DNA of 36,922 bases from Burkholderiaceae bacterium (GTDB lineage: Bacteria > Pseudomonadota > Gammaproteobacteria > Burkholderiales > Burkholderiaceae_F). Position 1 is the stretch's first letter, and each line of letters starts with the position of its first letter. The notes beneath the pieces were generated by a model. The model saw nothing but the letters and a program-made list of their open reading frames with translations. It was not told the DNA's origin and made no database searches. Shown here in pieces: positions 8,869 to 17,508 of this stretch. Where the stretch lies: the NCBI GenBank assembly GCA_025055385.1, contig JANWXE010000197.1, positions 1 through 36,922 on the forward strand, given 5' to 3'. The position numbers and the translations under genes are program-made.

Positions 8869-9531
8869 TCAGTGGCCGCCGCGCGGCAGATAAACATCCT
8901 GCCGGTACGTGACGACCACGTCGGGGATGAAGATGACGAGAGAAGAAAAAATCATGCCGCTGACTAGCGCCTCGGCCCACGACAGCAGCAGCGCGTAGGC
9001 CAGCGTGTCGTCCTGCAGCGCCGGCGCTATTGTCAGCGCGGCCAAACCCCGCAGCGCCAGCGTCATGCAGGCCAGCGTGGCGAGCGTGGCAGCCAGGCCG
9101 TTGCCGATGATGAACACAAAGAGGTTCGGCGGCAGCCTGCGCTCAATCTGCCGCTGCAGGAAGGGCATTAGCCAGGCGGGCACAGCTGCCAGCAGCAGAC
9201 CGAGGACGCCGACGTTCGTCCAGGCGCCGCCGGCAAGTGCCAGATGACCGGTGAGTGCCGCAAGCAGCGCTAGCAACGCGCGGTCTCGTCCAAGCAGCAG
9301 CGCCGCCAGCGGCGCGCCCAGCATCGAGAAGCGAGCGCCGCTTGCTTCGATTTGCAGCGACCAGAGGAATCCGCAACCGATTGCGACCGCCAGGAAGGCG
9401 TGCTGCTGCAGCGCCGGTGCGCGCAGCAGCGACGGCAGTGCGCGCAAAGCTGCCAGCAGGGTCAACGGCAACAGCCCGATGAAACCAGCGATTGCCAGCG
9501 GCATTGGCAGCGGTCGGTATAGCAACTCCAT
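8869..9531 (-). CDS. COG3235 / CbiM-like integral membrane protein
   Basis: A 220-residue, highly hydrophobic protein with about six membrane segments. The C-terminal block LLLSWAEALVSGMIFSSLVI followed by FIPDVV and YRQDVYL matches the pattern I recall for the COG3235 family, described as an energy-coupling-factor permease or CbiM-type (Co/Ni) S-component relative. The charged ERRLPPNLFVFIIGN loop is also typical. No ATPase or EcfT partner is adjacent. The metal substrate is therefore an inference from the family name only. It starts 28 bp after fliR on the same strand, probably by read-through, and has no evident flagellar function. Confidence 0.65.
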   Translation of the reverse strand: MELLYRPLPMPLAIAGFIGLLPLTLLAALRALPSLLRAPALQQHAFLAVAIGCGFLWSLQIEASGARFSMLGAPLAALLLGRDRALLALLAALTGHLALAGGAWTNVGVLGLLLAAVPAWLMPFLQRQIERRLPPNLFVFIIGNGLAATLATLACMTLALRGLAALTIAPALQDDTLAYALLLSWAEALVSGMIFSSLVIFIPDVVVTYRQDVYLPRGGH

Positions 9532-9559
9532 GGCGGGCGCGCGCGTGCGTCTTACAAAT

Positions 9560-10318
9560 TTACCGCCACGGCAGTAGCGCGCGCTCTAGCGTCGCCAGCA
9601 GCGGTGCCTGCAAGTACGGTAAAAGCACCAGCAGCAGCGTCATGCCTGCCAGCAGGGTCAGCGGAAAGCCCACCGCGAAGACGTTCAGCTGCGGGGCAAT
9701 GCGGGCTAGCACGCCAAGCACGACGTTGATCAGCAGCAGCACGGCCACGAACGGTAACGCGATCGACAGCGCCAGCGCGAACAGGTCGGCACCCAGCCGT
9801 AGCAATGCCGGCAGATCAAGCGGCGCCAACCGGCCGGTGAGCGGAAAGGCCTCGAAGCTGGCCAGCAGCGCGTGCAGCAGCATCAGATGCCCGTCGATGG
9901 CCACAAATGTGAGCAGCGCCAGCAGAGCGAGGAAGCCGCCGACCGGATTCTGGCTGCTGCCGCTGGCGGGATTAAAGAAGCCGGCAAAGGAAAGACCCAT
10001 CTGCAGGCCGATCAGCTCGCCGGCCAGGTCGAAAGCGGCCAGCACGATGCGCACTGCGAAGCCGATCGTCAGCCCAACTAGCACATTGTAGGCGAGCAGC
10101 GCCAGCCCCTCGCCGGTGAGGACGGCCGGCAGCGGCGGCACTGACAGCGTCGGGGCGAGCACGGCGGTGATGGCCAACGCGAGCGCCACCTTCATGCGTG
10201 TTGGAATCGCGCGGTGCGACAGCAAGGGCGCGGCGGCAAATAGCGCTAACACGCGCGTCAGCGGCCAGAACACGGCGCCGAGCCAGGCGGCGAGCTGCGC
10301 GTCGGTGACGGTGATCAT
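9560..10318 (-). CDS. fliR: flagellar type III export gate protein FliR
   Basis: A 252-residue inner-membrane protein that, with FliP and FliQ, forms the export-gate core through which rod, hook and filament subunits pass. It has several long hydrophobic segments. AAPLLSHRAIPTRMKVALAL and FVAIDGHLMLLHALLASF are family hallmarks, and the C-terminal NVVLGVLARIAPQLNVFAVG is strongly diagnostic. The frame is open to 10414, but the extra 32 residues overlap fliQ and are unlike FliR, so I start at the ATG at 10318. It is the last flagellar gene of the minus-strand operon, 26 bp after fliQ. Confidence 0.95.
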   Translation of the reverse strand: MITVTDAQLAAWLGAVFWPLTRVLALFAAAPLLSHRAIPTRMKVALALAITAVLAPTLSVPPLPAVLTGEGLALLAYNVLVGLTIGFAVRIVLAAFDLAGELIGLQMGLSFAGFFNPASGSSQNPVGGFLALLALLTFVAIDGHLMLLHALLASFEAFPLTGRLAPLDLPALLRLGADLFALALSIALPFVAVLLLINVVLGVLARIAPQLNVFAVGFPLTLLAGMTLLLVLLPYLQAPLLATLERALLPWR

Positions 10319-10344
10319 CGCTGCGGCTTGGCAGACGCCGGGCG

Positions 10345-10614
10345 TTAACCGATTGCGCTCGGAATGCTTTCGAACAAACGCCGTACGTAGTCGACGAAGA
10401 ATGTCAGCATCCACGGACCGGCGATCACCAGCGCGGCGACGATGGCCAGCAGCTTCGGGATGAAGGACAGCGTCATCTCGTTGATTTGGGTGGCGGCCTG
10501 CAGGATCGACACCACGAGCCCGACCACCAGCGCCGTCAGCAGCAGCGGCGCGGCGAGCGCCACCATCACGTACAGGGCCTGCTGGCCGAGTGTCAGCACC
10601 GCCTGGGCATCCAT
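10345..10614 (-). CDS. fliQ: flagellar export gate protein FliQ
   Basis: An 89-residue protein with two membrane hairpin helices, the standard FliQ size. LVVGLVVSILQAATQINEMT followed by LSFIPKLLAI is the signature FliQ stretch containing the conserved TQI. It forms the peripheral subunits of the FliPQR gate. It lies between fliP (36 bp gap) and fliR. The start is supported by AGGAGGTAA upstream of the ATG at 10614. Confidence 0.96.
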   Translation of the reverse strand: MDAQAVLTLGQQALYVMVALAAPLLLTALVVGLVVSILQAATQINEMTLSFIPKLLAIVAALVIAGPWMLTFFVDYVRRLFESIPSAIG

Positions 10615-10650
10615 CGTCTGCTTACCTCCTGCGCGGGCGCGTGGCCGCCG

Positions 10651-11403
10651 TCAAATCTGGAAGCTCGCCACCAGCGAGCCGATCAGCAGGTTCCAGCCGT
10701 CGGCGAGCACGAACAGCATTAGCTTGAACGGCAGCGCGATTAGCACCGGCGACAGCATCATCATGCCCATCGACATCAGCACGCTTGCGACCACCATGTC
10801 GATGATCAAAAACGGGATGAACACCATGAACCCGATCTGGAAGGCCGTCTTCAGCTCGCTGGTCACAAAGGCCGGGATCACCACCCGCAACGGCAGCTGG
10901 GCGGGCTGCTGCGCCGCCTGACCTTTTTCCTCTAGACGCGCCAGGCGGGCGAACAGCTCTAGGTCCGCGCTGCGCGTCTGCTTCAGCATGAATTCCTTCA
11001 GCGGCGTGCTGCCCGCGGCCAGCGCCTGTTCGAAGCTGATTTTGTTATCGCGGTAAGGCACGTAGGCGGTGTCATGGATGCGGTCAAATGTCGGGCCCAT
11101 TACGAACAACGTCAAAAACAGGGCCAGTCCAATAAGCACTTGATTGGGTGGCGTTGTCTGCGTGCCGAGCGCCATGCGCAGCAGCGCCAGCACGATCACG
11201 ATGCGTGTGAAGCTGGTCATCATCAGCAGCACCGCCGGCAGGAAGGTCAGCAGCGTGAAAAACACCAACGTCTGCACCGGCACCGAATACACGGTGCCGC
11301 CGCCGGCGGCTGGTGCCGCGGTGATCTGCAGCGGGCTTGTCTGCGCCGAGGCCGCGGTGGCGGCGAGCAGCAGCAACAGGGTCAACAGCGCGCGCAGCCG
11401 CAT
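10651..11403 (-). CDS. fliP: flagellar export gate protein FliP
   Basis: A 250-residue export-gate protein. The ATG at 11403 ([20 protein letters not shown]) gives a cleavable signal peptide, a known FliP trait. The frame continues to 11484 but that extension only shadows fliO. Conserved pieces are [35 protein letters not shown] and [17 protein letters not shown], plus the C-terminal [20 protein letters not shown] (each a well-known block). It follows fliO with a 4-nt gap, consistent with coupled translation. Confidence 0.97.
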   Translation of the reverse strand: MRLRALLTLLLLLAATAASAQTSPLQITAAPAAGGGTVYSVPVQTLVFFTLLTFLPAVLLMMTSFTRIVIVLALLRMALGTQTTPPNQVLIGLALFLTLFVMGPTFDRIHDTAYVPYRDNKISFEQALAAGSTPLKEFMLKQTRSADLELFARLARLEEKGQAAQQPAQLPLRVVIPAFVTSELKTAFQIGFMVFIPFLIIDMVVASVLMSMGMMMLSPVLIALPFKLMLFVLADGWNLLIGSLVASFQI

Positions 11404-11407
11404 CGTC

Positions 11408-11731
11408 TCAGTGCCGTCGCAGCGCACCGCCGCTCGGGGTGCCGTCAGCTTCGGAGCCAAATGTCGCACCGGGCAGGGCGCCAACCCGCGTAATCGCGCT
11501 GGCGGTTACGCCTAGCAGCAGCAGCCGCCCGCCGACCTGCACGACGACCAGGCGCTCGCGAGCGCCGAGCGGCAGTTGCGCCACGACGCGTAGCGTCGCA
11601 CCGGCTGTGCTGGAGGCCGTGCCCAGGCGCTTTAGCAACCACACCGCGGCGGGGATCAACGCAAGCACAAAGGCAAATGCCAGCAGCATTGACAGCAGCG
11701 AGGGACCGGAGGCGGGTGTCATGGGTGTCAT
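11408..11731 (-). CDS. fliO: flagellar protein FliO
   Basis: A 107-residue single-span membrane protein that assists assembly or stability of FliP. There is one hydrophobic helix ([21 protein letters not shown], about 14-34) followed by the typical FliO beta domain ([33 protein letters not shown]). Its ATG overlaps the fliN stop by 4 nt (ATGA); a second ATG lies 9 nt downstream. Sequence conservation in FliO is low, but position and topology are decisive. Confidence 0.9.
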   Translation of the reverse strand: MTPMTPASGPSLLSMLLAFAFVLALIPAAVWLLKRLGTASSTAGATLRVVAQLPLGARERLVVVQVGGRLLLLGVTASAITRVGALPGATFGSEADGTPSGGALRRH

Positions 11732-12165
11732 TTGTGCAGGCGGCGCATGCGCTCGCTCGGCGTGACGATGTCGGTTAACCGGATGCCGAACTTCTCGTTG
11801 ACGACCACGACCTCGCCTTGCGCGATCAGGCAGCCGTTGACGAGCACGTCCATCGGCTCACCGGCCAATGCATCCAGCTCGATCACCGAGCCCTGCGCAA
11901 GCTGCAGAATGTGCTTGATCGGAATCTTGGTCCGACCTAGCTCCACCGTCAGCGTGACCGGGATATCCAAGATCAGATCGAGATCCTGCACGCTGTCGGC
12001 GGCGGGCGCACCAGGTGTTAGACGGTTAAAGATATTGGCGGGCTGCGCGGGGGTCTGCAGTGCCGTCTCCGACGCCCCAGCGCTGGCGGCGGCACGCTGC
12101 TCGGCGAGCGCCGCTGCCCAGTCGTCGGCAGGCTCGGTCGAATGCGTTTGCGTCGGATCGCTCAT
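11728..12165 (-). CDS. fliN: flagellar motor switch protein FliN
   Basis: A 145-residue C-ring protein. The variable acidic and Ala-rich N-terminus (1-60) is followed by the SpoA/CheC-like domain: LDIPVTLTVELGRTKIPIKH, LAQGSVIELDALAGEPMDVL and VNGCLIAQGEVVVVNEKFGI. It forms the lower C-ring with FliM, takes part in switching of rotation and docks FliH for export. It starts 2 nt after the fliM stop and overlaps fliO by 4 nt. Confidence 0.97.
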   Translation of the reverse strand: MSDPTQTHSTEPADDWAAALAEQRAAASAGASETALQTPAQPANIFNRLTPGAPAADSVQDLDLILDIPVTLTVELGRTKIPIKHILQLAQGSVIELDALAGEPMDVLVNGCLIAQGEVVVVNEKFGIRLTDIVTPSERMRRLHK

Positions 12166-12167
12166 CG

Positions 12168-13169
12168 TTATTTCCTATCCACGCCGAGCGCCTCGCTGGC
12201 GCGCGAGTACTTAAGGAGCCGTTCGACCCGGATCGCGGTATGGCCGTTGGCGCTGCCGAAGCGGCACTCCATGACCGGAACACCATCGACTTTGGCCGGC
12301 ACGATTTCTTTCAGCGGCAGCGGAATGAAGTCGCCGACCCGCAGGCGCAGCAGCTCGCCAATGGTGATCTGCGTCTGGGCCAGCTCCGCCACCAGCTCGA
12401 CTTCGGCGGCCTGCACCTGCTGGGTGAGTTGCGTAATCCAGCGCCGATCCGGTTCTTGGCCGTCACCGTAAACGCTCGAATACAGCAGATCGCGGATCGG
12501 CTCCAGCGAGGCATATGGAAAGCAAATGTGAATTTCGCCGCCAGCTTCGCCGATCTCGACATTGAACGTGGTGGCAACCACGATCTCGGACGGAGAGGCG
12601 ATGTTGGCAAACTGCGTATGCATTTCCGAGCGCTGGTACTGGAAGTGAAAGCGGAATAGCGTGCCCCAGGCGCGCGTGTATTCCTGCAGCGTGACGTCCA
12701 GCAGCCGCTGGATGATGCGTGTCTCGGTGGGGGAAAAATCGCGTCCCTCGATGCGCACGTGCAGCTTGCCGTTGCCGCCGAACAGGTTGTCGATCACGCA
12801 GAAGACCAGCTTCGGGTCGAAAATAAACAACGCTGAGCCGCGCAGCGGCGTCACCGACACGATGTTGATGTTGGTCGGCACCACGATGTCGCGCAGGAAT
12901 TGCGAGTATTTGATCACCCGCACCGGCCCGACCGCCATCTCCGGGGTGCGACGGATGAAATTAAACAGCCCCAACCGCAAGTTGCGCGCAAAGCGCTCAT
13001 TGACGATTTCCAGCGTGGGCATGCGCCCGCGCACGATGCGTTCTTGGCTGGCAAGATCGTAGGGGCGGATGCCGCCTTTTTCTTCCAGCGGCTGCACTTT
13101 CTGGCTCTCGCCGGTGACGCCTTCTAGCAATTCGTCGACTTCGTCCTGAGACAGATATTGCTCCGGCAT
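12168..13169 (-). CDS. fliM: flagellar motor switch protein FliM
   Basis: A 333-residue C-ring protein. The N-terminal LSQDEVDELL (6-15) is the CheY-P-binding peptide. The middle CheC-like domain (ERIVRGRMPTLEIVNERFAR, then RRTPEMAVGPVRVIKYSQFL) binds FliG, and the C-terminal SpoA domain (residues about 255-325) binds FliN. With CheY and CheZ encoded in this window, it is the switch target of chemotaxis. It lies between fliL (27 bp) and fliN (2 bp). Confidence 0.97.
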   Translation of the reverse strand: MPEQYLSQDEVDELLEGVTGESQKVQPLEEKGGIRPYDLASQERIVRGRMPTLEIVNERFARNLRLGLFNFIRRTPEMAVGPVRVIKYSQFLRDIVVPTNINIVSVTPLRGSALFIFDPKLVFCVIDNLFGGNGKLHVRIEGRDFSPTETRIIQRLLDVTLQEYTRAWGTLFRFHFQYQRSEMHTQFANIASPSEIVVATTFNVEIGEAGGEIHICFPYASLEPIRDLLYSSVYGDGQEPDRRWITQLTQQVQAAEVELVAELAQTQITIGELLRLRVGDFIPLPLKEIVPAKVDGVPVMECRFGSANGHTAIRVERLLKYSRASEALGVDRK

Positions 13170-13196
13170 CGCCTCGCTCCGTTCTGGTTGCGCCGT

Positions 13197-13739
13197 CTAC
13201 TGCACGATGATGTGCGTGAAGTTCACCGCCTCCACACCGCCAGCGGCTGGCGTGCCTTCCAGCGTCTTATTGGCAGCGGCGACGATCTCGCTGGCTAGCC
13301 GCTCTTTGCCCTCGCGCGTGGCCACCTCCTTGGCCTCTTTGGAGCCGAGCAGCAGCAGCACCTCGTTGCGCACGGCCGGCATCATGGCCTTGAGGGCCTC
13401 GCCGGTGGCGGCATCTTTGACCTCGGCCACCAGCTTCACTTGGATGTAGCGGTCGCCGTCGGCGTCGCGCAAATTGGCGGTGAACATGTCCAGCTCCACG
13501 AACACCGGCAAGCCGGCCTTTTTCTTTTTTTTCTTCGCTTTCGTGGACTTCTCCGCCGGCGCGTCGTCCTCTTCCTCGGAGGCTGCGACTTGCTTATCTG
13601 CCTTGCCGAGCATGAAGTAGGCAGCCGCGCCGCCGCCGAGCAGCAGCAGCAAAGCCGCCGCTGCGATGACGAGCAGCTTGGTCTTATTGCGCTTCGATGT
13701 CGCAGCGGCGGCGTCCGTTTTCGCTTCGCTTCCCGCCAT
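13197..13739 (-). CDS. fliL: flagellar basal-body-associated protein FliL
   Basis: A 180-residue single-pass inner-membrane protein that rings the stator and supports motor torque. There is one transmembrane helix (LLVIAAAALLLLLGGGAAAY, about 22-41), then a periplasmic linker that is first acidic (SEEEDDAPAE) and then Lys-rich (six consecutive Lys), then the conserved FliL domain (LPVFVELDMFTANLRD, DRYIQVKLVAEV, ending NFTHIIVQ). The ribosome-binding site AGAGGA is clear. The Lys run contains an A8 tract (see findings). A sigma-28-like promoter lies upstream, so fliLMNOPQR may have its own late transcription. Confidence 0.95.
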   Translation of the reverse strand: MAGSEAKTDAAAATSKRNKTKLLVIAAAALLLLLGGGAAAYFMLGKADKQVAASEEEDDAPAEKSTKAKKKKKKAGLPVFVELDMFTANLRDADGDRYIQVKLVAEVKDAATGEALKAMMPAVRNEVLLLLGSKEAKEVATREGKERLASEIVAAANKTLEGTPAAGGVEAVNFTHIIVQ

Positions 13740-13762
13740 ACGTTTCCTCTGACGTTATGCCG

Positions 13763-13784
13763 GCGCCCCACCGCGACGGGGCGC
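13763..13784 (-). other. hairpin in the fliL leader
   Basis: GCGCCCC (13763-13769) and GGGGCGC (13778-13784) pair over 7 bp with an 8-nt loop, between the predicted fliL transcription start and its ATG. No U-run follows in the minus direction. It could weakly attenuate read-through or stabilise the 5' end; no function is shown. Confidence 0.3.
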
Positions 13785-13787
13785 GCG

Positions 13788-13815
13788 TAATCGGTTCAAT
13801 GATCGAAAAACTTGA
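13788..13815 (-). promoter_or_regulatory. sigma-28 (FliA)-like promoter of fliL
   Basis: Minus-strand TCAAGTTT (13815-13808), a 12-nt spacer and ACCGATTA (13795-13788). Against TAAAGTTT-N11-GCCGATAA, the -35 matches 7/8 and the -10 matches 6/8. The predicted start near 13781 gives a leader of about 40 nt to fliL. The same N12 spacing recurs at motA, fliC and the GGDEF gene here. Confidence 0.5.
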
Positions 13816-13872
13816 GGGCAGACGAACGCGCAATAAGCGGGTAAAAGCGGTTGACCTTGTGCGCAGGCGCGT

Positions 13873-14967
13873 TTAGACGATGATGTCGATGAGTCCAAGC
13901 GGCCGCCGCGACAGCGGCGCTGCAGCCTCGATGGCGAATGTGCCTGGCGCGACTCGCTCGCTGCGCGCGCGGCTGCCCGCAGGTGTGCCGCTGCGTGCTG
14001 CTTCGCGGCGTGGGTGGTCGTTGACTTCGCAGCCTGCCAGCTGCAGCCCCTGCGCGGCAAACATCTCGCGCAGCCGGGGCAGCGCCTCCTCGATAGCCTG
14101 CCGGGTGATCTGGCTGGTTGCGCTAAAGGCTAGCGTCGCTTCCTGGCCGCGCACTTCGATCTGCACCGCGATCGGGCCGAGATCCGGGGGCGACACCGAC
14201 AATTCGGCTTGTTGCACTTTGCGAGCAGCGAACAGCACGACGCGCTGGGCCAGCGCCTCGCCAAAAGTCGCGCTGCCGACGGCGGCGGGCAGCGTGGCGT
14301 GCGCGAATGAAAACGCCGGGCTCGGCGGTGTGGCCGGCGCGGGCCCCGCTAGCGGCAGGGCCGACAGTTGTACTGGGGCGGCCGACTTGACGGCAGCCGC
14401 GGCTTCAGACGGCGCGCCGCTGCGCTGCGGCCCGCTCGCCGCCGCGGGCCTATCGGGCAGCTGGGCCGGCTCAGCGGCAGAGGGCCGCGGTGGGATCGCG
14501 GCAAGAGCGATTGCGTCCGCAGGCGGCGGTGCGGCGCGACGGTCTTCGCCGCAGGCAGCGACGAGCGGCAGACCCCGTGCCGGGGATCGTGGCGGGGCCG
14601 ATATGGCCGTTTTGCCTGCCGGCGGCTGTGCATCGTTGTCGGGCTGCAGGGGCACCGCCGACTGACATGCTGTCGCCGTGACGAGCTGAGCGGCGGCGGA
14701 AAGATCGTGCAGCATCGCGCTGGCCAGCGCCGCGTTGGCGTCAGCGGCGACAGCAGCCCGCTGCTGCCCGTCGTTTTCGTCATCTGATGCGGTGTGCTCG
14801 CTGGGAAATTGCGTGTCGGCGACATGCGCGGCGTCGACGCGCAACGCCTGCGCGTGACGAGCGATCACCGCCGCAAACGCTTCCCCTTCGACAACAACGT
14901 CGGCGGCGGCTGCTGAGGGGGCTGGCGACGCGCCGGCGGCTTGGGCGGGCAGCAGGATTCCATTCAT
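13873..14967 (-). CDS. fliK: flagellar hook-length control protein FliK
   Basis: A 364-residue export substrate that measures hook length and triggers the switch from hook to filament export. Residues 1-250 are low-complexity Ala/Pro-rich sequence typical of the FliK ruler. The C-terminal Flg_hook domain (about 255-335) is recognisable: QQAELSVSPPDLGPIAVQIE, ATLAFSATSQITRQAIEEAL and PRLREMFAAQGLQLAGCEVN. The tail is Arg/Ser-rich. It is short for FliK (often about 400) but complete. It starts 4 nt after the fliJ stop; 133 bp separate it from fliL. Confidence 0.92.
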   Translation of the reverse strand: MNGILLPAQAAGASPAPSAAAADVVVEGEAFAAVIARHAQALRVDAAHVADTQFPSEHTASDDENDGQQRAAVAADANAALASAMLHDLSAAAQLVTATACQSAVPLQPDNDAQPPAGKTAISAPPRSPARGLPLVAACGEDRRAAPPPADAIALAAIPPRPSAAEPAQLPDRPAAASGPQRSGAPSEAAAAVKSAAPVQLSALPLAGPAPATPPSPAFSFAHATLPAAVGSATFGEALAQRVVLFAARKVQQAELSVSPPDLGPIAVQIEVRGQEATLAFSATSQITRQAIEEALPRLREMFAAQGLQLAGCEVNDHPRREAARSGTPAGSRARSERVAPGTFAIEAAAPLSRRPLGLIDIIV

Positions 14968-14971
14968 CGCG

Positions 14972-15439
14972 TCACCATCCTTTCAGCGCAAGCCCATGGG
15001 GGCCGAAACGGCTGTCGAGGCCGCGGCGCGCCAGCTCGTCAAGCTGGCGCTGCTCGCGGCGCGCCTGTCGCTGCTGGGCGGCACGCGCCTGCCGCTGCGC
15101 GAGCTTCTCCAAGCTCGCCAGCCGTGCCCGCGCCTGCGCCAGCTCGGCAGCGGCGGCTTGCCGCTGCTGCTGGCGCCGTGCCACTTCCTTGGTCTGTTCT
15201 GCGACTGCCGTCTGCAGCCGTTGGAGGAAAACACGCCAATTGTCCTGCGCCGCGGCATCAAGGCCGCGCGAGCGTGTGTCGAGCGCGCGGCGCTCGTACT
15301 CGCGCTGGTAGCCGCGCAGCACGTCAAGTTGGCGCTGTGCCTGCGTGTACGCCTCGGCGCACTGGGCATGGCGCGCGGCGGCGGCATCATGGGCAGCACG
15401 CGCCAACTCAATCAACATGCTCAGGTTGGTGGGGTCCAT
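14972..15439 (-). CDS. fliJ: flagellar export chaperone FliJ
   Basis: A 155-residue, almost wholly alpha-helical coiled-coil protein rich in Ala, Arg, Gln and Glu. FliJ is the central stalk of the FliI ATPase ring and links it to FlhA. Family conservation is weak, but the size, heptad-like composition and position directly between fliI and fliK settle it. It starts 4 nt after the fliI stop. Confidence 0.9.
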   Translation of the reverse strand: MDPTNLSMLIELARAAHDAAAARHAQCAEAYTQAQRQLDVLRGYQREYERRALDTRSRGLDAAAQDNWRVFLQRLQTAVAEQTKEVARRQQQRQAAAAELAQARARLASLEKLAQRQARAAQQRQARREQRQLDELARRGLDSRFGPHGLALKGW

Positions 15440-15443
15440 CGCG

Positions 15444-16865
15444 TTAGGTCAGCGGGATCGTGTCCAGCAGCGCCGCCAGGCGCCCGTGCGCTTCGGCAAG
15501 CGTCGAGGGTTCGTCCATGCGTTGCTGCAAAAAGGCTTCCATGCGCGGATAGGCCTCAATGGCCGCATCCAACAACCGGTCGGAGCCGGCGACATAGGCG
15601 CCTACCGATAACAGGTCGCGGTTGCGCATGTAGCGCGAATAAAGCGCCTTGAAGCGCCGCGCCATCTCGATTTGGTCCGGCCCGACCACCGCGTTCATCA
15701 CGCGCGAGATCGAAGCCTCGATGTCGATTGCGGGATAGTGGCCAGCGTCGGCCAGCGCGCGCGACAGCACGATGTGACCATCCAGAATCGCGCGGGCCGC
15801 ATCCGCCACCGGGTCGTGCGGATCGTCGCCCTCGATTAGCACGGTATAAAAAGCGGTGATCGAGCCGTGTCTGCCGTCAGAGGCGGGCGCGTTGCCGGCG
15901 CGCTCCACCAGTTGTGGCAGACGAGCAAACACCGAAGGTGGATAGCCTTTTGTAGCGGGCGGCTCGCCGATGGCCAGCGCGATCTCGCGCGCCGCCATCG
16001 CATACCGCGTCAGTGAGTCAAGCAGCAGCAAAACCTGCTTGCCCTGGTCGCGGAAATGCTCTGCGATGGCGGTGGCGTAGGCTGCGCCCTGCATGCGCAA
16101 CAGCGGGGGTGTGTCAGCGGGTGCGGCCACCACGACCGCGCGCGCTAGCCCCGCCTCACCGAGGATGTCTTCAATGAATTCCTTGACCTCTCGACCGCGC
16201 TCGCCGATTAATCCCACCACGGTCACATCGGCGGCGGTATAGCGCGCCATCATCCCCAGCAGCACGCTCTTGCCTACGCCGGCGCCCGCGAACAGCCCCA
16301 TGCGTTGGCCGCGGCCGACCGTCAGCAGGGCGTTGATTGCTCGCACGCCAACGTCCAGTGGCTCGGCGATGCGCTCGCGCTCCATCGCGTTGATCGGTCG
16401 TCGGGCCAGCGGCCGCAGCGGCACGCCCACCAGCGGCCCGCGCTTATCGAGCGGACGGCCGTTCGGATCCAGTACGCGGCCAAGCAGTGCATCGCCCAGC
16501 GGCAAGTGCCGCGTACGGTCTTCGGCGCGCCGCCAGGGGTGGTTGTCGCGGTCCAGGCGGGGGCGCTCGGCGACCGCCTCGTACGGCAAAACGGTGGCGC
16601 CGGGCTTTAGCCCGATGGGCTCTGCCGTCGGCATCAGAAACAGCCGATCGCCGGCGAAGCCGACCACTTCAGCATCAACGCGCAGCCCGCCTTCTTGCAC
16701 GACTACGACTTGTGCACCAAGCGGCAGCTTCAGACCCACGGCTTCCATCACGAGCCCGGCCACGCGAGTTAAGCGCCCGCGCACCTCCAACGGCTGCGCA
16801 GCCGCGGCAATCGCTGCGGCCTGTGCCAGAAAGCGGCAGAAGCTGGCGGGCGGATTAGTCGGCAT
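15444..16865 (-). CDS. fliI: flagellum-specific export ATPase FliI
   Basis: A 473-residue F1-beta-like ATPase that hexamerises with FliH and FliJ at the export gate. The N-terminal beta-barrel domain (about 25-95) is followed by the P-loop [11 protein letters not shown] (190-200), [16 protein letters not shown], Walker [13 protein letters not shown], and the type III ATPase signature [21 protein letters not shown] roughly 20-residue charged linker (about 100-120) before the ATPase domain is somewhat longer than in E. coli. The ATG overlaps the fliH end by 11 bp. Confidence 0.97.
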   Translation of the reverse strand: MPTNPPASFCRFLAQAAAIAAAAQPLEVRGRLTRVAGLVMEAVGLKLPLGAQVVVVQEGGLRVDAEVVGFAGDRLFLMPTAEPIGLKPGATVLPYEAVAERPRLDRDNHPWRRAEDRTRHLPLGDALLGRVLDPNGRPLDKRGPLVGVPLRPLARRPINAMERERIAEPLDVGVRAINALLTVGRGQRMGLFAGAGVGKSVLLGMMARYTAADVTVVGLIGERGREVKEFIEDILGEAGLARAVVVAAPADTPPLLRMQGAAYATAIAEHFRDQGKQVLLLLDSLTRYAMAAREIALAIGEPPATKGYPPSVFARLPQLVERAGNAPASDGRHGSITAFYTVLIEGDDPHDPVADAARAILDGHIVLSRALADAGHYPAIDIEASISRVMNAVVGPDQIEMARRFKALYSRYMRNRDLLSVGAYVAGSDRLLDAAIEAYPRMEAFLQQRMDEPSTLAEAHGRLAALLDTIPLT

Positions 16866-17496
16866 GGCTCGCAGCAGAGCCCTCGCCGCCGGTGAGGTCT
16901 ATGCCCAGCGCTGCCAGCACGCGGCGCCAGCGCGTAGAGACCGTTGCGTCAACCTCCGAGAGGGCGGTTTCGACACGGCAGCCGCCGCGCTCGATGCGTG
17001 AATCGGCGATGAACTGGCAGCCTTTCAGCAGACCGTCGCTGTGCAGTTCGGCAGCCAGCAGCGCGTAATCATCCGGGTGTACGTAGATGCGCGGTTGCGC
17101 CTGGCTGTCGATTACCCGCGCCACCGCCTCCCGCGCCACTGGCAGCAGCGCGTCGCGGCGCGTGGCGAGCTCTTGCCGCAGGACGTGCTGCGCGATGGCC
17201 AGCGCGCAGTCAAGCAGCGCATCGGCGCCCGCACGCTCCAGTTCGGCAAAGCGCGCGCGCAGGCTGCCGCAGAGGGCTTCCAATTGGTCGGCCTGCTGCA
17301 GGCGCCGTTGCCGCTCTTGCGCCGCGCCCTCGGCGCGGCCCTGCGCGAGCCCGCGTTCGTAGGCCTGCTGTTCTCGCTCAGCAGCCTGTGACTCCTCGGC
17401 GGCCGGGGTCAGTGGCTGCAGCGACCAAGTGGCGGCGCTGCCAACGCGCTCCTTCGGAATGAAGCCACGTAGCGGTTTGGACTCTGGGGCGCCCAT
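16855..17496 (-). CDS. fliH: flagellar export ATPase regulator FliH
   Basis: A 213-residue FliI-binding stator protein. The N-terminal peptide (about 8-30) contains the FlhA/FliN-docking type Trp region (FIPKE, then TWSLQPL). A long coiled coil of Ala/Gln/Glu/Arg follows, including [13 protein letters not shown], which carries GxxxG spacing typical of FliH. The C-terminal domain ([30 protein letters not shown]) resembles the V-ATPase E subunit. It lies between fliG (12 bp gap) and fliI (overlapping). Confidence 0.94.
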   Translation of the reverse strand: MGAPESKPLRGFIPKERVGSAATWSLQPLTPAAEESQAAEREQQAYERGLAQGRAEGAAQERQRRLQQADQLEALCGSLRARFAELERAGADALLDCALAIAQHVLRQELATRRDALLPVAREAVARVIDSQAQPRIYVHPDDYALLAAELHSDGLLKGCQFIADSRIERGGCRVETALSEVDATVSTRWRRVLAALGIDLTGGEGSAASHAD

Positions 17497-17508
17497 TGGG
17501 ATCGGGTA

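Noticed and set aside
11074-11515. Long plus-strand ORFs opposite fliP/fliO, and similar long antisense ORFs elsewhere
   Set aside because: Expected mirror frames of high-GC coding sequence; His/Arg/Gln- or Ser/Arg-rich composition and no motifs.
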